Position numbers and translations under genes: made by a program. A stretch of DNA of 64,000 bases from Pseudomonas sp. UMAB-08. GTDB lineage: Bacteria > Pseudomonadota > Gammaproteobacteria > Pseudomonadales > Pseudomonadaceae. Below are positions 24,803-33,908 of this stretch, in pieces (the first letter of the stretch is position 1; each line of letters begins with the position of its first letter). The DNA lies in the NCBI RefSeq assembly GCF_900095225.1, contig NZ_LT607414.1, positions 492,822 through 556,821 on the forward strand, read 5' to 3'. The notes beneath the pieces are model-generated. The model did not search any database. It was not told the DNA's origin and worked only from the letters and a program-made list of their open reading frames with translations.

Positions 24803-24845
24803 AGCAGGAAATCGGCTGGCAGCCCGTAGCCGACCTGCTTTTTTT
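24803..24845 (+). terminator. Terminator after DAHP synthase
   Basis: AGCAGG and CGGCT pair with AGCCG and CCTGCT in a long two-part stem, followed by a run of seven T. The following 250 bases up to the lipase gene contain no ORF I can support. Confidence 0.9.
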
Positions 24846-25097
24846 CAGCCATAAAAAGCATCTGGATCGCGCGGTTATCCCGGCACAGGTTGTCGGGAAC
24901 CCTCCCGGTCGCTCTCCGAAACAAGACCCGGTGGACGTGCATGCCGCTGCACGCCACGCAGTCTGCCGGACTGGCCCTCAACCACTGAATCAAGCGCCTG
25001 TGTCGCCGGCACTACCGAGGCAAAATCCAGGGCCATTGCGACGGCCCATCTGCAGCTAATGTGGTTTGCACATTCCAGGCAAACACACAGGTCAACG

Positions 25098-25979
25098 ATG
25101 AACGCTCACGCGACAACAAAATTCCCCATACTGCTGGTCCACGGCCTGCTCGGCTTCGAGCGGATCGGCAACATCACCATTTTTCATGGCATCAAAGAAG
25201 CGCTGGAAAACGCCGGCGCCCGGGTGTACGTACCCTCCCTGTCCGGCGCCCACAGCAACGAAGTCCGTGGTGAGCAACTGCTCGTACAGATCGCCCACAT
25301 CCTGGAGCAAACCGGCTCACAGAAAGTCAATCTGATTGCCCACAGCCAAGGCCCGCTGGCGGCGCGTTATGCCGCTGCGACCCATCCAGAACACATCGCC
25401 TCGGTAACGTCTGTCAGCGGCGCCAATCATGGCTCGGAGCTGGCGGACCAGCTGCGTAAAGCTTTTACGCCTGGAGCACTACCGGAAAAAGTTGCTGCCA
25501 CCCTGACCGCAGGGTTTGCGCACTTTTTGGCCTTGCTCAGCGGTAATCCCCAACTGCCGCAAGACACCCTACAGGCGCTTGACGCATTGACCACAGAAGG
25601 CGTCGCCTCATTCAACCAAAAATACCCGCAAGGCCTGCCCGCAATCTGGGGAGGTGAAGGCGCTGAGCAGGTGGACGGTGTGCGTTATTACTCCTGGAGC
25701 GGGGTCATCAAAGGAACGCTATTCGAAGAAGGGCATAACATCGTGGACCCGCTGCACTTGGCGTGTCGCAGCTATGCACAATTATTCCAGAACGAGAAAG
25801 AGCAAAATGACGGCTTCGTCGGCCGTTACAGCTCGCACTTGGGCAAGGTGATCCGCTCGGACTATGCGATGGATCACCTGGACACGGTGAATCAAACTGC
25901 AGGCGCAGTGCGAAAAGGCGTCGACCCGATCAAGCTCTATGTGGAACACGCCATGCGGCTTAAAAGCGAAGGTTTATAA
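25098..25979 (+). CDS. Triacylglycerol lipase-like protein (family I) without signal peptide
   Basis: The 293-residue protein follows Pseudomonas family I.1/I.2 lipases: '[17 protein letters not shown]' with the oxyanion region, nucleophile elbow 'AHSQGP', '[12 protein letters not shown]', the acid in '[16 protein letters not shown]' and the catalytic His in 'DHLDTVNQ'. Unlike secreted LipA it begins [13 protein letters not shown] with no signal peptide, and no lipase foldase gene follows. I therefore expect a cytoplasmic esterase or lipase. The start is ATG 25098; a longer frame to 25059 adds a polar stretch without hydrophobic core. Confidence 0.88.
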   Translation: MNAHATTKFPILLVHGLLGFERIGNITIFHGIKEALENAGARVYVPSLSGAHSNEVRGEQLLVQIAHILEQTGSQKVNLIAHSQGPLAARYAAATHPEHIASVTSVSGANHGSELADQLRKAFTPGALPEKVAATLTAGFAHFLALLSGNPQLPQDTLQALDALTTEGVASFNQKYPQGLPAIWGGEGAEQVDGVRYYSWSGVIKGTLFEEGHNIVDPLHLACRSYAQLFQNEKEQNDGFVGRYSSHLGKVIRSDYAMDHLDTVNQTAGAVRKGVDPIKLYVEHAMRLKSEGL

Positions 25980-26085
25980 AACATCCAAAGCGAAGCTGAC
26001 CGCTGGGACGCTGGAAGGAACTTTCGCGAGAAATGCCTTCCTTAATCCGGTAGGCTCTTCCTTTTTTTGACAGGAGTACGTTCCC

Positions 26086-26367
26086 ATGGCTAAAGCCACT
26101 GCCCGCCACATCCTTGTTGCCAGCGAAGAAAAGTGCAACGAACTGAAAACCCAAATCGAAGCCGGCGCTGATTTCGCCGAAGTCGCCAAAGCCAATTCGA
26201 GCTGCCCGTCCAGCCGTCAAGGCGGCGATCTGGGCTCGTTCGGTCCAGGCCAGATGGTTAAGGAATTCGACACTGTCGTGTTCAGCGCGCCAGTCAACGT
26301 CGTACAAGGCCCCGTGAAAACCCAGTTCGGTTATCACTTGCTGGAAGTGACCAGCCGCCAGGACTGA
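26086..26367 (+). CDS. ppiC: Stand-alone parvulin peptidyl-prolyl isomerase
   Basis: A 93-residue single-domain parvulin, 'ARHILVASEEKCNEL', 'CPSSRQGGDLGSFGPGQMVKEFD' and 'VKTQFGYHLLEV', matching E. coli PpiC over its full length. It is cytoplasmic and speeds proline isomerisation in folding. A second, similar parvulin is at 39448. It has its own terminator. Confidence 0.93.
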   Translation: MAKATARHILVASEEKCNELKTQIEAGADFAEVAKANSSCPSSRQGGDLGSFGPGQMVKEFDTVVFSAPVNVVQGPVKTQFGYHLLEVTSRQD

Positions 26368-26390
26368 TAGTCCGCCGCTGATCGCCTCAA

Positions 26391-26419
26391 ACGGCCCGTC
26401 TGCCTGACGGGCCGTTTTT
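26391..26419 (+). terminator. Terminator after ppiC
   Basis: ACGGCCCGTC pairs with GACGGGCCGT around TGCCT, then TTTT. Confidence 0.92.
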
Positions 26420-26619
26420 ATGTGTGCTCCCTCCTCTCCAGCACTCCCCAATGGCCTGGGTCATTCAAGCCATTCATGCCACCGGGCAAAAAAACAGATT
26501 GTGCAACTTCATATGTCAGTGACATCGTTACCGCGCGGCTATTCACTCTCGGCATTCAGACACAATGCAGCCTGTGACCCAGCAGGTTTCTTCAAGGCCT
26601 TGGTTTTTTACCCTTAACC

Positions 26620-26643
26620 CTGACATTCGCTTGCGAACGTCAG
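26620..26643. repeat. 24-bp imperfect palindrome just before the yejA ribosome site
   Basis: CTGACATTCGCT / TGCGAACGTCAG is a dyad with two mismatched positions. It ends three bases before the AGGA ribosome site and could be an operator or leader stem. Nothing else stands out in 26420-26656. Confidence 0.4.
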
Positions 26644-26656
26644 TCAGGATCGAGCA

Positions 26657-28525
26657 ATGCGTTTTGTTTTTTCATCACTGATTTTCGCAGCGCTAGCCTT
26701 GATTTCAGGCTTTCAATACGTGTCCGCAGCCCCCCAGCATGCCCTGACTGTCTATGGCGAGCAGCCCAAATATCCAGCCACATTCACCCACTTCGACTAC
26801 GTCAACCCTGATGCCCCCAAAGGTGGCAGCATGCGTCGTTCGGCGCAGGAAATTGGCCAGTTCGACCACTTGCTGCCCTATATCGACAAGGGCACCGGCG
26901 TCTCGCAGCTCAGCGGCCTGCTCTATTCCCCGCTCGCGGTGCGCTCGCTGGACGAGCCCTACACGGTTTACGGTTTGGTCGCGCAGCAGATGGAGCGCAG
27001 TGAAGACGGCTTGTCCTTGCGTTTCTTCCTCAATCCCAACGCACGTTTCGCTGATGACACGCCGATAACCGCTGAAGATGTGCGTTACACCTTCAATCTG
27101 CTGATGACCCAGGGCAGCCTGCAATACCGCACTCAGTTCGAAGAAGTGAAGAACGTCGAGGTCGAGTCGCCGACACAGATCCGCTTCGACTTCAAAAACA
27201 ATGATAACCGCACCCTGCCGTTGGATCTGGCCTCACTGCCGGTTTTCCCCGAGCATTGGTGGAAAACCCGCGACTTCGCGAACGGTGGCGGTTTTGAAAT
27301 TCCGTTGGGCAGCGGTCCCTATAAAGTGAGCAAAGTCGATGCCGGACGTAGCATCACGTTCGAACGCGACCCGAACTGGTGGGGCAAGGACCTGCCGGTC
27401 AGCCGCGGTTTCTATAACTTCGATCAGTTCAGCGTCGAATACTTTGGCGACATCGACGTTGCCCGCCAAGTGCTGCGCGGCGGCGCCTACGATTACAACC
27501 GTGAGTACTCGGCAACCAGCTACTCCATCGGTTATGACAGCCCAGCCCTGAGCGATGGTCGCTTGCAAAAGGCGCAGTTGGCCAAAGGCGCCATACAGAG
27601 TTCGCAGGGGTTTGTTTTCAATCTGCAACGGCCCATGTTTCAAGACCGCCGGGTACGCGAAGCGTTGTCCATGCTCTGGGATTTCGAGTGGAGCAACCGG
27701 CAGATGATGCACAACGTGTATGTGCGTCAGAGCAGCTACTTCTCTAATGGACCGCTGGCTGCTGATCACGCCGCCAGTGCTGAAGAGTTGAAGATTCTCG
27801 AGCCATTGCGCGGCCAGGTTCCGGGCGAGGTATTCACCCAGGTATTCCAGGCGTCGAAAACCGATGGCTCAGGGTTCATCCGCGACAAGCAGTTAAAGGC
27901 TCTAGGGCTGCTGGAAGAAGCGGGCTGGATGCCCCAGGGCGACAAGTTGGTCAACGCTGCTGGCGAACCACTGAGTTTCACTTTCCTCAATGGCCAGGCC
28001 GGGTTCGAGCGACTGCTACTGCCTTACAAGCGCAACCTGGCGCAAATCGGGGTTACGTTCGACATTCGCCGCATCGACGCTGCGCAGTACCTCAATCGAG
28101 TTATGGCCCGGGATTACGACATGATCGTCAGCGGCTATCCGGTGTCGTCCTCGCCCGGAGCGGAGTTATATAACTGCTTCGGCTCCAAAGGCGCCAAGGA
28201 CCCAGGCTCGAGCAACTACATGGTGTTACAGGACCCCGCTGTCGACAGCCTGATCAGTAATTTGGTCAAGGCCGATAAAAAATCGACCATGGTCAACTAC
28301 GCCCACGCCCTGGACCGGGTGTTGCAATGGGGTTACTACTGGATTCCCAACTATTACCCGCCTGGCTCGGCCACCGTCTGGTGGAACCGTTTTGGCATTC
28401 CAGCCGTGCAGGCGAGCAACGGTGAAGCCGTCGAGACCTGGTGGGAAATCAGCCCGGCTGCGCTGACAAACGAGCAATTCGCGGCCAAGCGCGGTGCTTC
28501 GGCCAACCCAGCGGAGGTGAATTGA
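26657..28525 (+). CDS. yejA: Periplasmic peptide-binding protein YejA (SBP family 5)
   Basis: This 622-residue protein has a signal peptide (ending GFQYVSAAPQHA) and then the family 5 fold with 'YGEQPKYPATFTHFDYVNPDAPKGG', the typical opening of YejA-type oligopeptide/microcin C binding proteins. Further blocks are 'PITAEDVRYTFN' and 'FGSGPYKV'-like 'LGSGPYKVSKVD'. It delivers peptides to the YejBE permease. It begins the yejABEF operon; yejB starts one base after its stop codon. Confidence 0.93.
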   Translation: MRFVFSSLIFAALALISGFQYVSAAPQHALTVYGEQPKYPATFTHFDYVNPDAPKGGSMRRSAQEIGQFDHLLPYIDKGTGVSQLSGLLYSPLAVRSLDEPYTVYGLVAQQMERSEDGLSLRFFLNPNARFADDTPITAEDVRYTFNLLMTQGSLQYRTQFEEVKNVEVESPTQIRFDFKNNDNRTLPLDLASLPVFPEHWWKTRDFANGGGFEIPLGSGPYKVSKVDAGRSITFERDPNWWGKDLPVSRGFYNFDQFSVEYFGDIDVARQVLRGGAYDYNREYSATSYSIGYDSPALSDGRLQKAQLAKGAIQSSQGFVFNLQRPMFQDRRVREALSMLWDFEWSNRQMMHNVYVRQSSYFSNGPLAADHAASAEELKILEPLRGQVPGEVFTQVFQASKTDGSGFIRDKQLKALGLLEEAGWMPQGDKLVNAAGEPLSFTFLNGQAGFERLLLPYKRNLAQIGVTFDIRRIDAAQYLNRVMARDYDMIVSGYPVSSSPGAELYNCFGSKGAKDPGSSNYMVLQDPAVDSLISNLVKADKKSTMVNYAHALDRVLQWGYYWIPNYYPPGSATVWWNRFGIPAVQASNGEAVETWWEISPAALTNEQFAAKRGASANPAEVN

Positions 28526-29599
28526 ATGCTCGGTTATCTGCTGCGACGGTTGCTACTGATCATCCCCACGCTGCTGTGCATCCTGCTGGTCAATTTTTTT
28601 ATCGTTCAGGCTGCACCTGGCGGTCCGGTAGAACAGGCGATTGCCCGACTGCAAGGCATCGGCGGCGCCAGCACTGCAGTCGGTGGCGCGGCGGCAGAGT
28701 CGGTCGGCGGCAGCAATGCTTCACGCGCCAGTCGCGGCCTTGATCCCAAGCTGATCAAGGAAATTGAACACCAGTATGGCTTTGACAAACCGCTCCACGA
28801 ACGTCTCTGGCTGATGCTCAAGAACTACGCCCAACTGGATTTTGGCAACAGCTTCTTTCGCGGCGCCAAAGTGACAGACCTGATCCTGCAGAAGATGCCC
28901 GTCTCGATATCTCTCGGGCTGTGGGCGACGCTGATCACCTACCTGATCTCGATTCCGCTGGGCATCCGCAAAGCCGTCAAACATGGCAGCCACTTCGATA
29001 TCTGGAGCAGCACCGCCATCATCATCGGCTATGCCATGCCGGCCTTTCTGTTTGCCATGTTGCTGGTAGTGGTATTTGCCGGTGGCACTTCATTGAACTG
29101 GTTCCCGGTGCGCGGCCTGGTGTCGGAAAACTTTCAGCAATTGTCGACGGTGGGCAAGATCGCCGATTACTTCTGGCATCTGGTACTGCCTGTGGCGTCC
29201 TTGGTGATCGGCGGTTTTGCCACACTGACCATCCTGACCAAAAACTCGTTTCTCAACGAAGTCACGCGTCAATACGTGGTCACGGCGCGGGCCAAGGGGT
29301 TAAGCGAGCGTCGCGTGCTGTACGGCCATGTGTTCCGCAACGCCATGTTGCTGGTGGTAGCGGGCATTCCTCAAGCATTCATCAGCGTATTTTTCGCCGG
29401 TTCGCTGTTGATCGAAGTGATCTTCTCCCTCGATGGCCTGGGCCGCATGAGCTACGAAGCGGCTGTGTCGCGGGACTATCCAGTGGTGTTCGGCTCGTTG
29501 TTCATCTTTACCCTGTTCGGCCTCGTGATAAAACTGATCGGCGATGTCTGCTACACGCTGGTCGACCCTCGAATCGATTTCAGTGCGAGGAACGCCTGA
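28526..29599 (+). CDS. yejB: ABC transporter permease YejB
   Basis: A 357-residue inner-membrane permease starting '[28 protein letters not shown]', typical for the DppB/OppB/YejB group. It contains a Gly/Ala/Ser-rich periplasmic insertion around residues 43-72 ('[17 protein letters not shown]') and the EAA-type loop '[25 protein letters not shown]' that contacts the ATPase. Its TGA overlaps the yejE ATG. Confidence 0.93.
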   Translation: MLGYLLRRLLLIIPTLLCILLVNFFIVQAAPGGPVEQAIARLQGIGGASTAVGGAAAESVGGSNASRASRGLDPKLIKEIEHQYGFDKPLHERLWLMLKNYAQLDFGNSFFRGAKVTDLILQKMPVSISLGLWATLITYLISIPLGIRKAVKHGSHFDIWSSTAIIIGYAMPAFLFAMLLVVVFAGGTSLNWFPVRGLVSENFQQLSTVGKIADYFWHLVLPVASLVIGGFATLTILTKNSFLNEVTRQYVVTARAKGLSERRVLYGHVFRNAMLLVVAGIPQAFISVFFAGSLLIEVIFSLDGLGRMSYEAAVSRDYPVVFGSLFIFTLFGLVIKLIGDVCYTLVDPRIDFSARNA

Positions 29600-30621
29600 T
29601 GTTCAGACTTTCCCCACTAGGCCGCCGCCGCTTCGATCGCTTTCGCCATAACCGTCGAGGCTGGTGGGCACTATGGCTATTCGTCGGGCTGTTCCTCCTG
29701 ACCCTGGGCGGCGAATTGATCGCCAACGACAAACCGCTGGTACTCAGTTACCAGCATTCGTTGTATTTCCCGGCGTTCAAACGCTACACCGAGCAGGAAT
29801 TCGGCGGACAACTGCCCTTCCAGCCGGATTACCGAAGCGATTACGTGCGCACGTTAATCGCCAAGGACGGTGGCTGGATGCTGTTCCCGCCCATCCCTTT
29901 TAGCGACGACACACCCAACTATGAGCTGACCCGTCCAGCGCCCAGCCCACCGACCACCACCAACTGGCTGGGCACCGACGACCAGTCGCGCGACGTGCTG
30001 GCACGGGTGATTTTCGGGGCGCGAGTGTCGATCCTGTTTGCCTTGGCCCTGACCTTGATTAGCACGCTGATTGGCATTGCGGCTGGTGCGCTGCAAGGCT
30101 ATTACGGAGGCTGGGTTGATTTGATCGGCCAGCGCTTACTGGAAGTCTGGTCCGGCCTGCCGGTGCTTTATCTGCTGATCATTCTGTCGGGGTTTGTCGA
30201 ACCGAATTTCTGGTGGCTCCTGGGGATCATGGCGCTCTTCTCCTGGCTGACCCTGGTGGATGTCGTGCGCGCCGAATTTCTGCGCGGGCGCAACCTGGAA
30301 TACGTCAAGGCAGCCCGAGCGCTGGGCCTGGATGACAGCAAGGTGATCATGCGCCATATCCTGCCCAACGCCATGAACGCCACCTTGAGTTACCTGCCGT
30401 TTATTCTGACCGGGGCGATCTCAACCCTGACCGCGCTGGATTTTCTCGGGTTCGGCATGCCTGCGGGCAGTGCCTCTTTGGGCGAACTGATCGGCCAGGG
30501 CAAGCAGAACCTACAAGCCCCCTGGCTCGGCCTGACGGCGTTCTTCACCCTGGCGCTCATCCTGTCCCTACTGGTTTTTATTGGCGAAGCGTTACGTGAT
30601 GCCTTCGACCCGAGGTCTTGA
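29599..30621 (+). CDS. yejE: ABC transporter permease YejE
   Basis: The 340-residue second permease. The start ATG 29599 overlaps the yejB stop by one base (TGATG). Its N-terminus 'FRHNRRGWWALWLFVGLFLLTL' and long periplasmic loop ('KPLVLSYQHSLYFPAFKRYT') are characteristic of YejE. The EAA loop is 'YVKAARALGLDDSKVIMRHILPN'. A longer frame extends upstream across yejB but is not real. Confidence 0.93.
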   Translation: MFRLSPLGRRRFDRFRHNRRGWWALWLFVGLFLLTLGGELIANDKPLVLSYQHSLYFPAFKRYTEQEFGGQLPFQPDYRSDYVRTLIAKDGGWMLFPPIPFSDDTPNYELTRPAPSPPTTTNWLGTDDQSRDVLARVIFGARVSILFALALTLISTLIGIAAGALQGYYGGWVDLIGQRLLEVWSGLPVLYLLIILSGFVEPNFWWLLGIMALFSWLTLVDVVRAEFLRGRNLEYVKAARALGLDDSKVIMRHILPNAMNATLSYLPFILTGAISTLTALDFLGFGMPAGSASLGELIGQGKQNLQAPWLGLTAFFTLALILSLLVFIGEALRDAFDPRS

Positions 30622-30622
30622 A

Positions 30623-32227
30623 ATGTCAGACACTCTGTCTGCAACGTCCGACAACCTGATTGAAATTCGCGACCTGACTGTCGCCTTCAATGGGCAGACC
30701 GTGGTCAACAACCTGAGCCTGGATATCCCGATCGGTGAGTGTCTGGCGCTGGTGGGTGAATCGGGCTCGGGCAAGTCGGTGACCGCCCACTCGATCCTGC
30801 AACTGCTGCCCAAAAGCGGCACGCAGACCACGGGGAGTATCCGTTATCGCGGCCAGCAGTTGATCGGTGCCGATGACAAAGCCCTGCGCGAACTCCGCGG
30901 CAACCGCATTGCCATGATTTTCCAGGAGCCGATGACCTCGCTCAACCCTTTGCACACGGTGTCCAAACAGATCGGCGAAACGTTGCTGCTGCACAAGGGC
31001 CTTAGCGGCAAAGCAGCCCAATGGCGAATTCTCGAACTGCTGGAACTGGTGGGCATCCAGCATCCACAAAAGCGCCTAAAAGCCTACCCGCATCAACTGT
31101 CCGGCGGCCAACGGCAGCGGGTGATGATCGCCATGGCACTGGCCTGCGAGCCTGAACTGCTGATTGCCGACGAGCCAACCACGGCCCTTGATGTGACGGT
31201 GCAACGCAAGATTCTGCTGCTGCTCAAGGAACTGCAACAACGCCTGAACATGTCGCTGTTGCTGATCAGCCATGACCTCAATCTGGTGCACAGCATCGCC
31301 CAGCGCGTGTGCGTGATGCGCGCGGGTGAAATCGTCGAGCAGTCCAACTGCCATCTGCTGTTCAAACATCCACAACATCCTTACAGCCGACTGTTGCTCG
31401 ATGCTGAGCCTGCCGGCGAACCTCTGCCACGGGATAGCCGTGAGAAGGTGCTGCAGGTCGACAACTTGAGCGTGTGGTTTTCCATGGCTGGCGGCATTTT
31501 TGGTCGCCATAAGGAATACCTCAAGGCCGTCGACGACATCAGCCTTAGCATCCAGCGCGGCAAGACCCTGGGCATCGTCGGTGAGTCGGGCTCGGGCAAG
31601 TCCACGTTGGGCCAGGCGATCCTGCGGCTGGTCGAGTCGCGCGGCAGCATCCGCTTTCAGGGGCACGCGCTGGACGGCTTGAACCACAAGCAGATGCGGC
31701 CTTGGCGCAAGCAGATGCAAGTGGTATTCCAGGACCCCTACGGCAGCCTGAGCCCACGCATGTCGGTTGAACAGATCATCAGCGAAGGCCTCGAAGTTCA
31801 CAGCGAACTCAGTCCAGCGCAGTGCGAAGCTGAAGTGATTCGGGTACTTGAAGAGGTCGGCCTTGACCCGCAAAGCCGTCATCGCTACCCGCATGAATTT
31901 TCCGGCGGGCAGCGCCAGCGCATCGCCATCGCCCGCGCCCTGGTGCTCAAGCCGGCCCTGATTCTGCTCGACGAACCGACCTCTGCGCTTGACCGCACCG
32001 TACAGAAACAAGTCGTCGCGCTGCTGCGTCAGCTCCAGGAAAAACACGGCCTGACCTACCTGTTCATCAGTCACGACCTGGCGGTGGTTAGAGCCCTTGC
32101 TCACGACCTGATCGTGATCAAGGACGGCAAAGTCGTTGAGCATGGCGCCAGCCATGATGTGTTCGATTCGCCGCAACACCCGTACACCAAGGAGTTGCTG
32201 GCAGCGGCTCATCCGGAGTTCGCTTGA
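30623..32227 (+). CDS. yejF: ABC transporter dual ATPase YejF
   Basis: This 534-residue protein fuses two ABC ATPase halves. Each has a Walker A ('[13 protein letters not shown]' and '[13 protein letters not shown]'), an ABC signature ('[14 protein letters not shown]' and '[14 protein letters not shown]') and Walker B ('[12 protein letters not shown]' and '[12 protein letters not shown]'). It energises peptide import through YejBE. ATG 30623 starts one base after the yejE stop. Its last codons overlap the sigma54 regulator region. Confidence 0.94.
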   Translation: MSDTLSATSDNLIEIRDLTVAFNGQTVVNNLSLDIPIGECLALVGESGSGKSVTAHSILQLLPKSGTQTTGSIRYRGQQLIGADDKALRELRGNRIAMIFQEPMTSLNPLHTVSKQIGETLLLHKGLSGKAAQWRILELLELVGIQHPQKRLKAYPHQLSGGQRQRVMIAMALACEPELLIADEPTTALDVTVQRKILLLLKELQQRLNMSLLLISHDLNLVHSIAQRVCVMRAGEIVEQSNCHLLFKHPQHPYSRLLLDAEPAGEPLPRDSREKVLQVDNLSVWFSMAGGIFGRHKEYLKAVDDISLSIQRGKTLGIVGESGSGKSTLGQAILRLVESRGSIRFQGHALDGLNHKQMRPWRKQMQVVFQDPYGSLSPRMSVEQIISEGLEVHSELSPAQCEAEVIRVLEEVGLDPQSRHRYPHEFSGGQRQRIAIARALVLKPALILLDEPTSALDRTVQKQVVALLRQLQEKHGLTYLFISHDLAVVRALAHDLIVIKDGKVVEHGASHDVFDSPQHPYTKELLAAAHPEFA

Positions 32228-32229
32228 CC

Positions 32230-33642
32230 ATGAAAGACAGTGACAGCCTCAAGGATTACACGCGAGTACGGCGGCTGGCGATTCGTTCGTTGTTCGAGAT
32301 TATCGAGCAGTCCAGCGAAGGCACGGTCATCGTCGATAAAGAAGCACGCATCGTCTGGATCAACGAGCGTTATGCCCGACGCTTTGGGCTGCAAGACGCC
32401 AGCCTGGCGGTGGGGCAGCCCTGTGAAAGCGTGATTCCGGGCAGCCTGTTGCGCGAGGTGGTCAACAACGGCCGGCCAATCCTCCTGGACATGATGGACA
32501 CGGCCAAGGACCCGTTGGTGGTGATGCGCTTGCCGATCCATGACGATGCCGGCGCGGTCATCGGCGCAATCGGCTTTGCCCTGTTTGACGAACTGCACGC
32601 CCTGTCGCCCCTGCTCAAACGCTACCTGAGCATGCAAGAAGAACTGGCGTCCACCCGTTCTTTACTGCGGGCGCGACAGGCCAAATACAGCTTCGCCCAC
32701 TTTATCGGCACCAGCGCAGCCAGCCTGGAAGTCAAACGCCGGGCGCGACGCAGCGCGAGCACCGAATCACCTATTTTGTTGCTGGGCGAAACCGGCACCG
32801 GCAAAGAACTGTTGGCGCATGCAATCCACAGCGCTTCACCCAGGGCACACAAAGCCTTCGTCAGCATCAACAGCGCAGCCATTCCGGAAACCCTGCTGGA
32901 AGCCGAGTTCTTCGGCACCGCACCCGGCGCGTTTACCGGTGCTGACCGGAAAGGTCGGCCCGGCAAGCTGAAGATAGCTCAAGGCGGCACGCTGTTTCTC
33001 GATGAAATCGGGGACATGCCATTGCCCCTGCAAAGCAAATTGCTGCGGGTACTGCAAGAAAAGGAATACGAACCGGTCGGCTCGAATGAGGTGATTCAGA
33101 GCGATATCCGTCTGATCGCGGCGACCTCGACCGACCTTGAAGCGGCAATCAAGCGTGGCGAGTTTCGCGCCGACCTGTATTACCGCCTGAGCGTCCTGCC
33201 CATCAAGGTTCCACCGCTGCGAGATCGCCTGGACGACCTGCCCGCGCTCAGCGAAGCCATTCTGGAGGAACTGCGCAGCCAGCACGAACTGGACCACGAG
33301 GCCCTCACCCTGCTCGGCCAACATGCCTGGCCAGGCAATATCCGCGAACTGCAAAACGTCCTGGAGCGCGCCGCCTTACTGAGCGACGACCTGATCCTCG
33401 ATGCCAACGAGATTCGGGCCGCCATCGGCACCCTTGTTCCAGTGAGCACACCCGCGATACCTCAAGGCCCTGCTGAATTAGAAACGTTCAGCGCTGCCCG
33501 TGAGCGATGTGATCGGCAATTGATTGAATCGACACTGTCGCGCTGTAAGGGAAATGTCATTGAAGCGGCCAAGCAGCTTGGACTAGGACGTTCTACGCTG
33601 TACAAAAAAATGACAGCGCTGGGGATTGTAGAGTCTCTTTAA
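32230..33642 (+). CDS. hbcR: PAS-sigma54 activator of hydroxybutyrate catabolism (HbcR-like)
   Basis: A 470-residue enhancer-binding protein: PAS domain (about 20-125, 'EGTVIVDKEARIVWINERY'), AAA+ domain with Walker A 'GETGTGKE' (186-193), 'GAFTGA' (233-238) and 'LFLDEIGDMP', then a Fis-type HTH ('AAKQLGLGRSTLYKKM'). ATG 32230 follows a GGAG site; a TTG at 32224 overlapping the yejF stop is an alternative. Downstream are a permease, 3-hydroxybutyrate dehydrogenase and acetoacetyl-CoA synthetase behind a -24/-12 promoter, the setting of P. aeruginosa HbcR. The gene name is therefore by context and family. Confidence 0.87.
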   Translation: MKDSDSLKDYTRVRRLAIRSLFEIIEQSSEGTVIVDKEARIVWINERYARRFGLQDASLAVGQPCESVIPGSLLREVVNNGRPILLDMMDTAKDPLVVMRLPIHDDAGAVIGAIGFALFDELHALSPLLKRYLSMQEELASTRSLLRARQAKYSFAHFIGTSAASLEVKRRARRSASTESPILLLGETGTGKELLAHAIHSASPRAHKAFVSINSAAIPETLLEAEFFGTAPGAFTGADRKGRPGKLKIAQGGTLFLDEIGDMPLPLQSKLLRVLQEKEYEPVGSNEVIQSDIRLIAATSTDLEAAIKRGEFRADLYYRLSVLPIKVPPLRDRLDDLPALSEAILEELRSQHELDHEALTLLGQHAWPGNIRELQNVLERAALLSDDLILDANEIRAAIGTLVPVSTPAIPQGPAELETFSAARERCDRQLIESTLSRCKGNVIEAAKQLGLGRSTLYKKMTALGIVESL

Positions 33643-33648
33643 AGAGAT
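33633..33648. promoter_or_regulatory. Candidate activator site 1 (GTCTCT dyad)
   Basis: GTCTCTTTAAAGAGAT, a dyad that overlaps the regulator's stop codon. It matches sites 2 and 3 in length and pattern. Likely HbcR enhancer; inferred. Confidence 0.6.
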
Positions 33649-33652
33649 TTTA

Positions 33653-33668
33653 GTCTCTTTATGGAGAC
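33653..33668. promoter_or_regulatory. Candidate activator site 2 (GTCTCT dyad)
   Basis: GTCTCTTTATGGAGAC, starting 20 bases (two helical turns) after site 1, so both lie on the same DNA face. About 170 bases upstream of the -24 element. Confidence 0.62.
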
Positions 33669-33690
33669 GTGCATTTCATAGATGATCCTC

Positions 33691-33754
33691 ATCGCGGGCA
33701 AGCCCGCTCCTACATGGAAAACACCATCAGTGTAGGAGCGCGCTTGCCCGCGAT
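33691..33754. repeat. REP inverted pair (REPIN)
   Basis: Two 24-base arms, 33691-33714 and 33731-33754, are inverted copies with one difference, of the Pseudomonas REP type (cgcgggcaagcccgctcc). The 16-base centre is unique. It abuts activator site 3. Confidence 0.9.
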
Positions 33755-33770
33755 GTCTCTGTTAAGAGAC
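33755..33770. promoter_or_regulatory. Candidate activator site 3 (GTCTCT dyad)
   Basis: GTCTCTGTTAAGAGAC, a perfect GTCTCT/AGAGAC dyad immediately after the REP pair and 63 bases upstream of the -24 element. Confidence 0.6.
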
Positions 33771-33832
33771 AAAAAAAGCGCTCTTATTTCCAGAAAAAAT
33801 AAATAACCAATAAATTCATACACTTAGCGTAA

Positions 33833-33848
33833 TGGCACGAAACTAGCT
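33833..33848 (+). promoter_or_regulatory. Sigma54 -24/-12 promoter of the hydroxybutyrate operon
   Basis: TGGCACGAAACTAGCT: perfect -24 TGGCACG and -12 GC at the correct 10-base spacing (TAGCT against consensus TTGCW). A-rich DNA between it and site 3 could bend or bind IHF. Confidence 0.82.
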
Positions 33849-33879
33849 ATACCTCATGCAGCGCGGTTCAACCGCAGCC

Positions 33880-33897
33880 AAAAAAACAATAACAACA
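33880..33897 (+). promoter_or_regulatory. CA-rich Hfq/Crc-type leader motif
   Basis: AAAAAACAATAACAACA lies directly before the AGGAGA ribosome site of the permease gene and fits AANAANAA repeats used for catabolite repression in Pseudomonas. Confidence 0.55.
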
Positions 33898-33908
33898 GGA
33901 GACACTCA

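Noticed and set aside
24846..25097. Possible small RNA gene between DAHP synthase and lipase
   Set aside because: I see no promoter-plus-terminator pair or stable fold that would support one.
28921..29598. Upstream extension of the yejE frame across yejB
   Set aside because: It is the shadow frame of yejB; YejE starts at ATG 29599 by family comparison.
33691..33754. Possible CRISPR-like or terminator reading of the inverted pair
   Set aside because: Only two arms in inverted orientation and of classical Pseudomonas REP sequence; no spacer array and no T-run.
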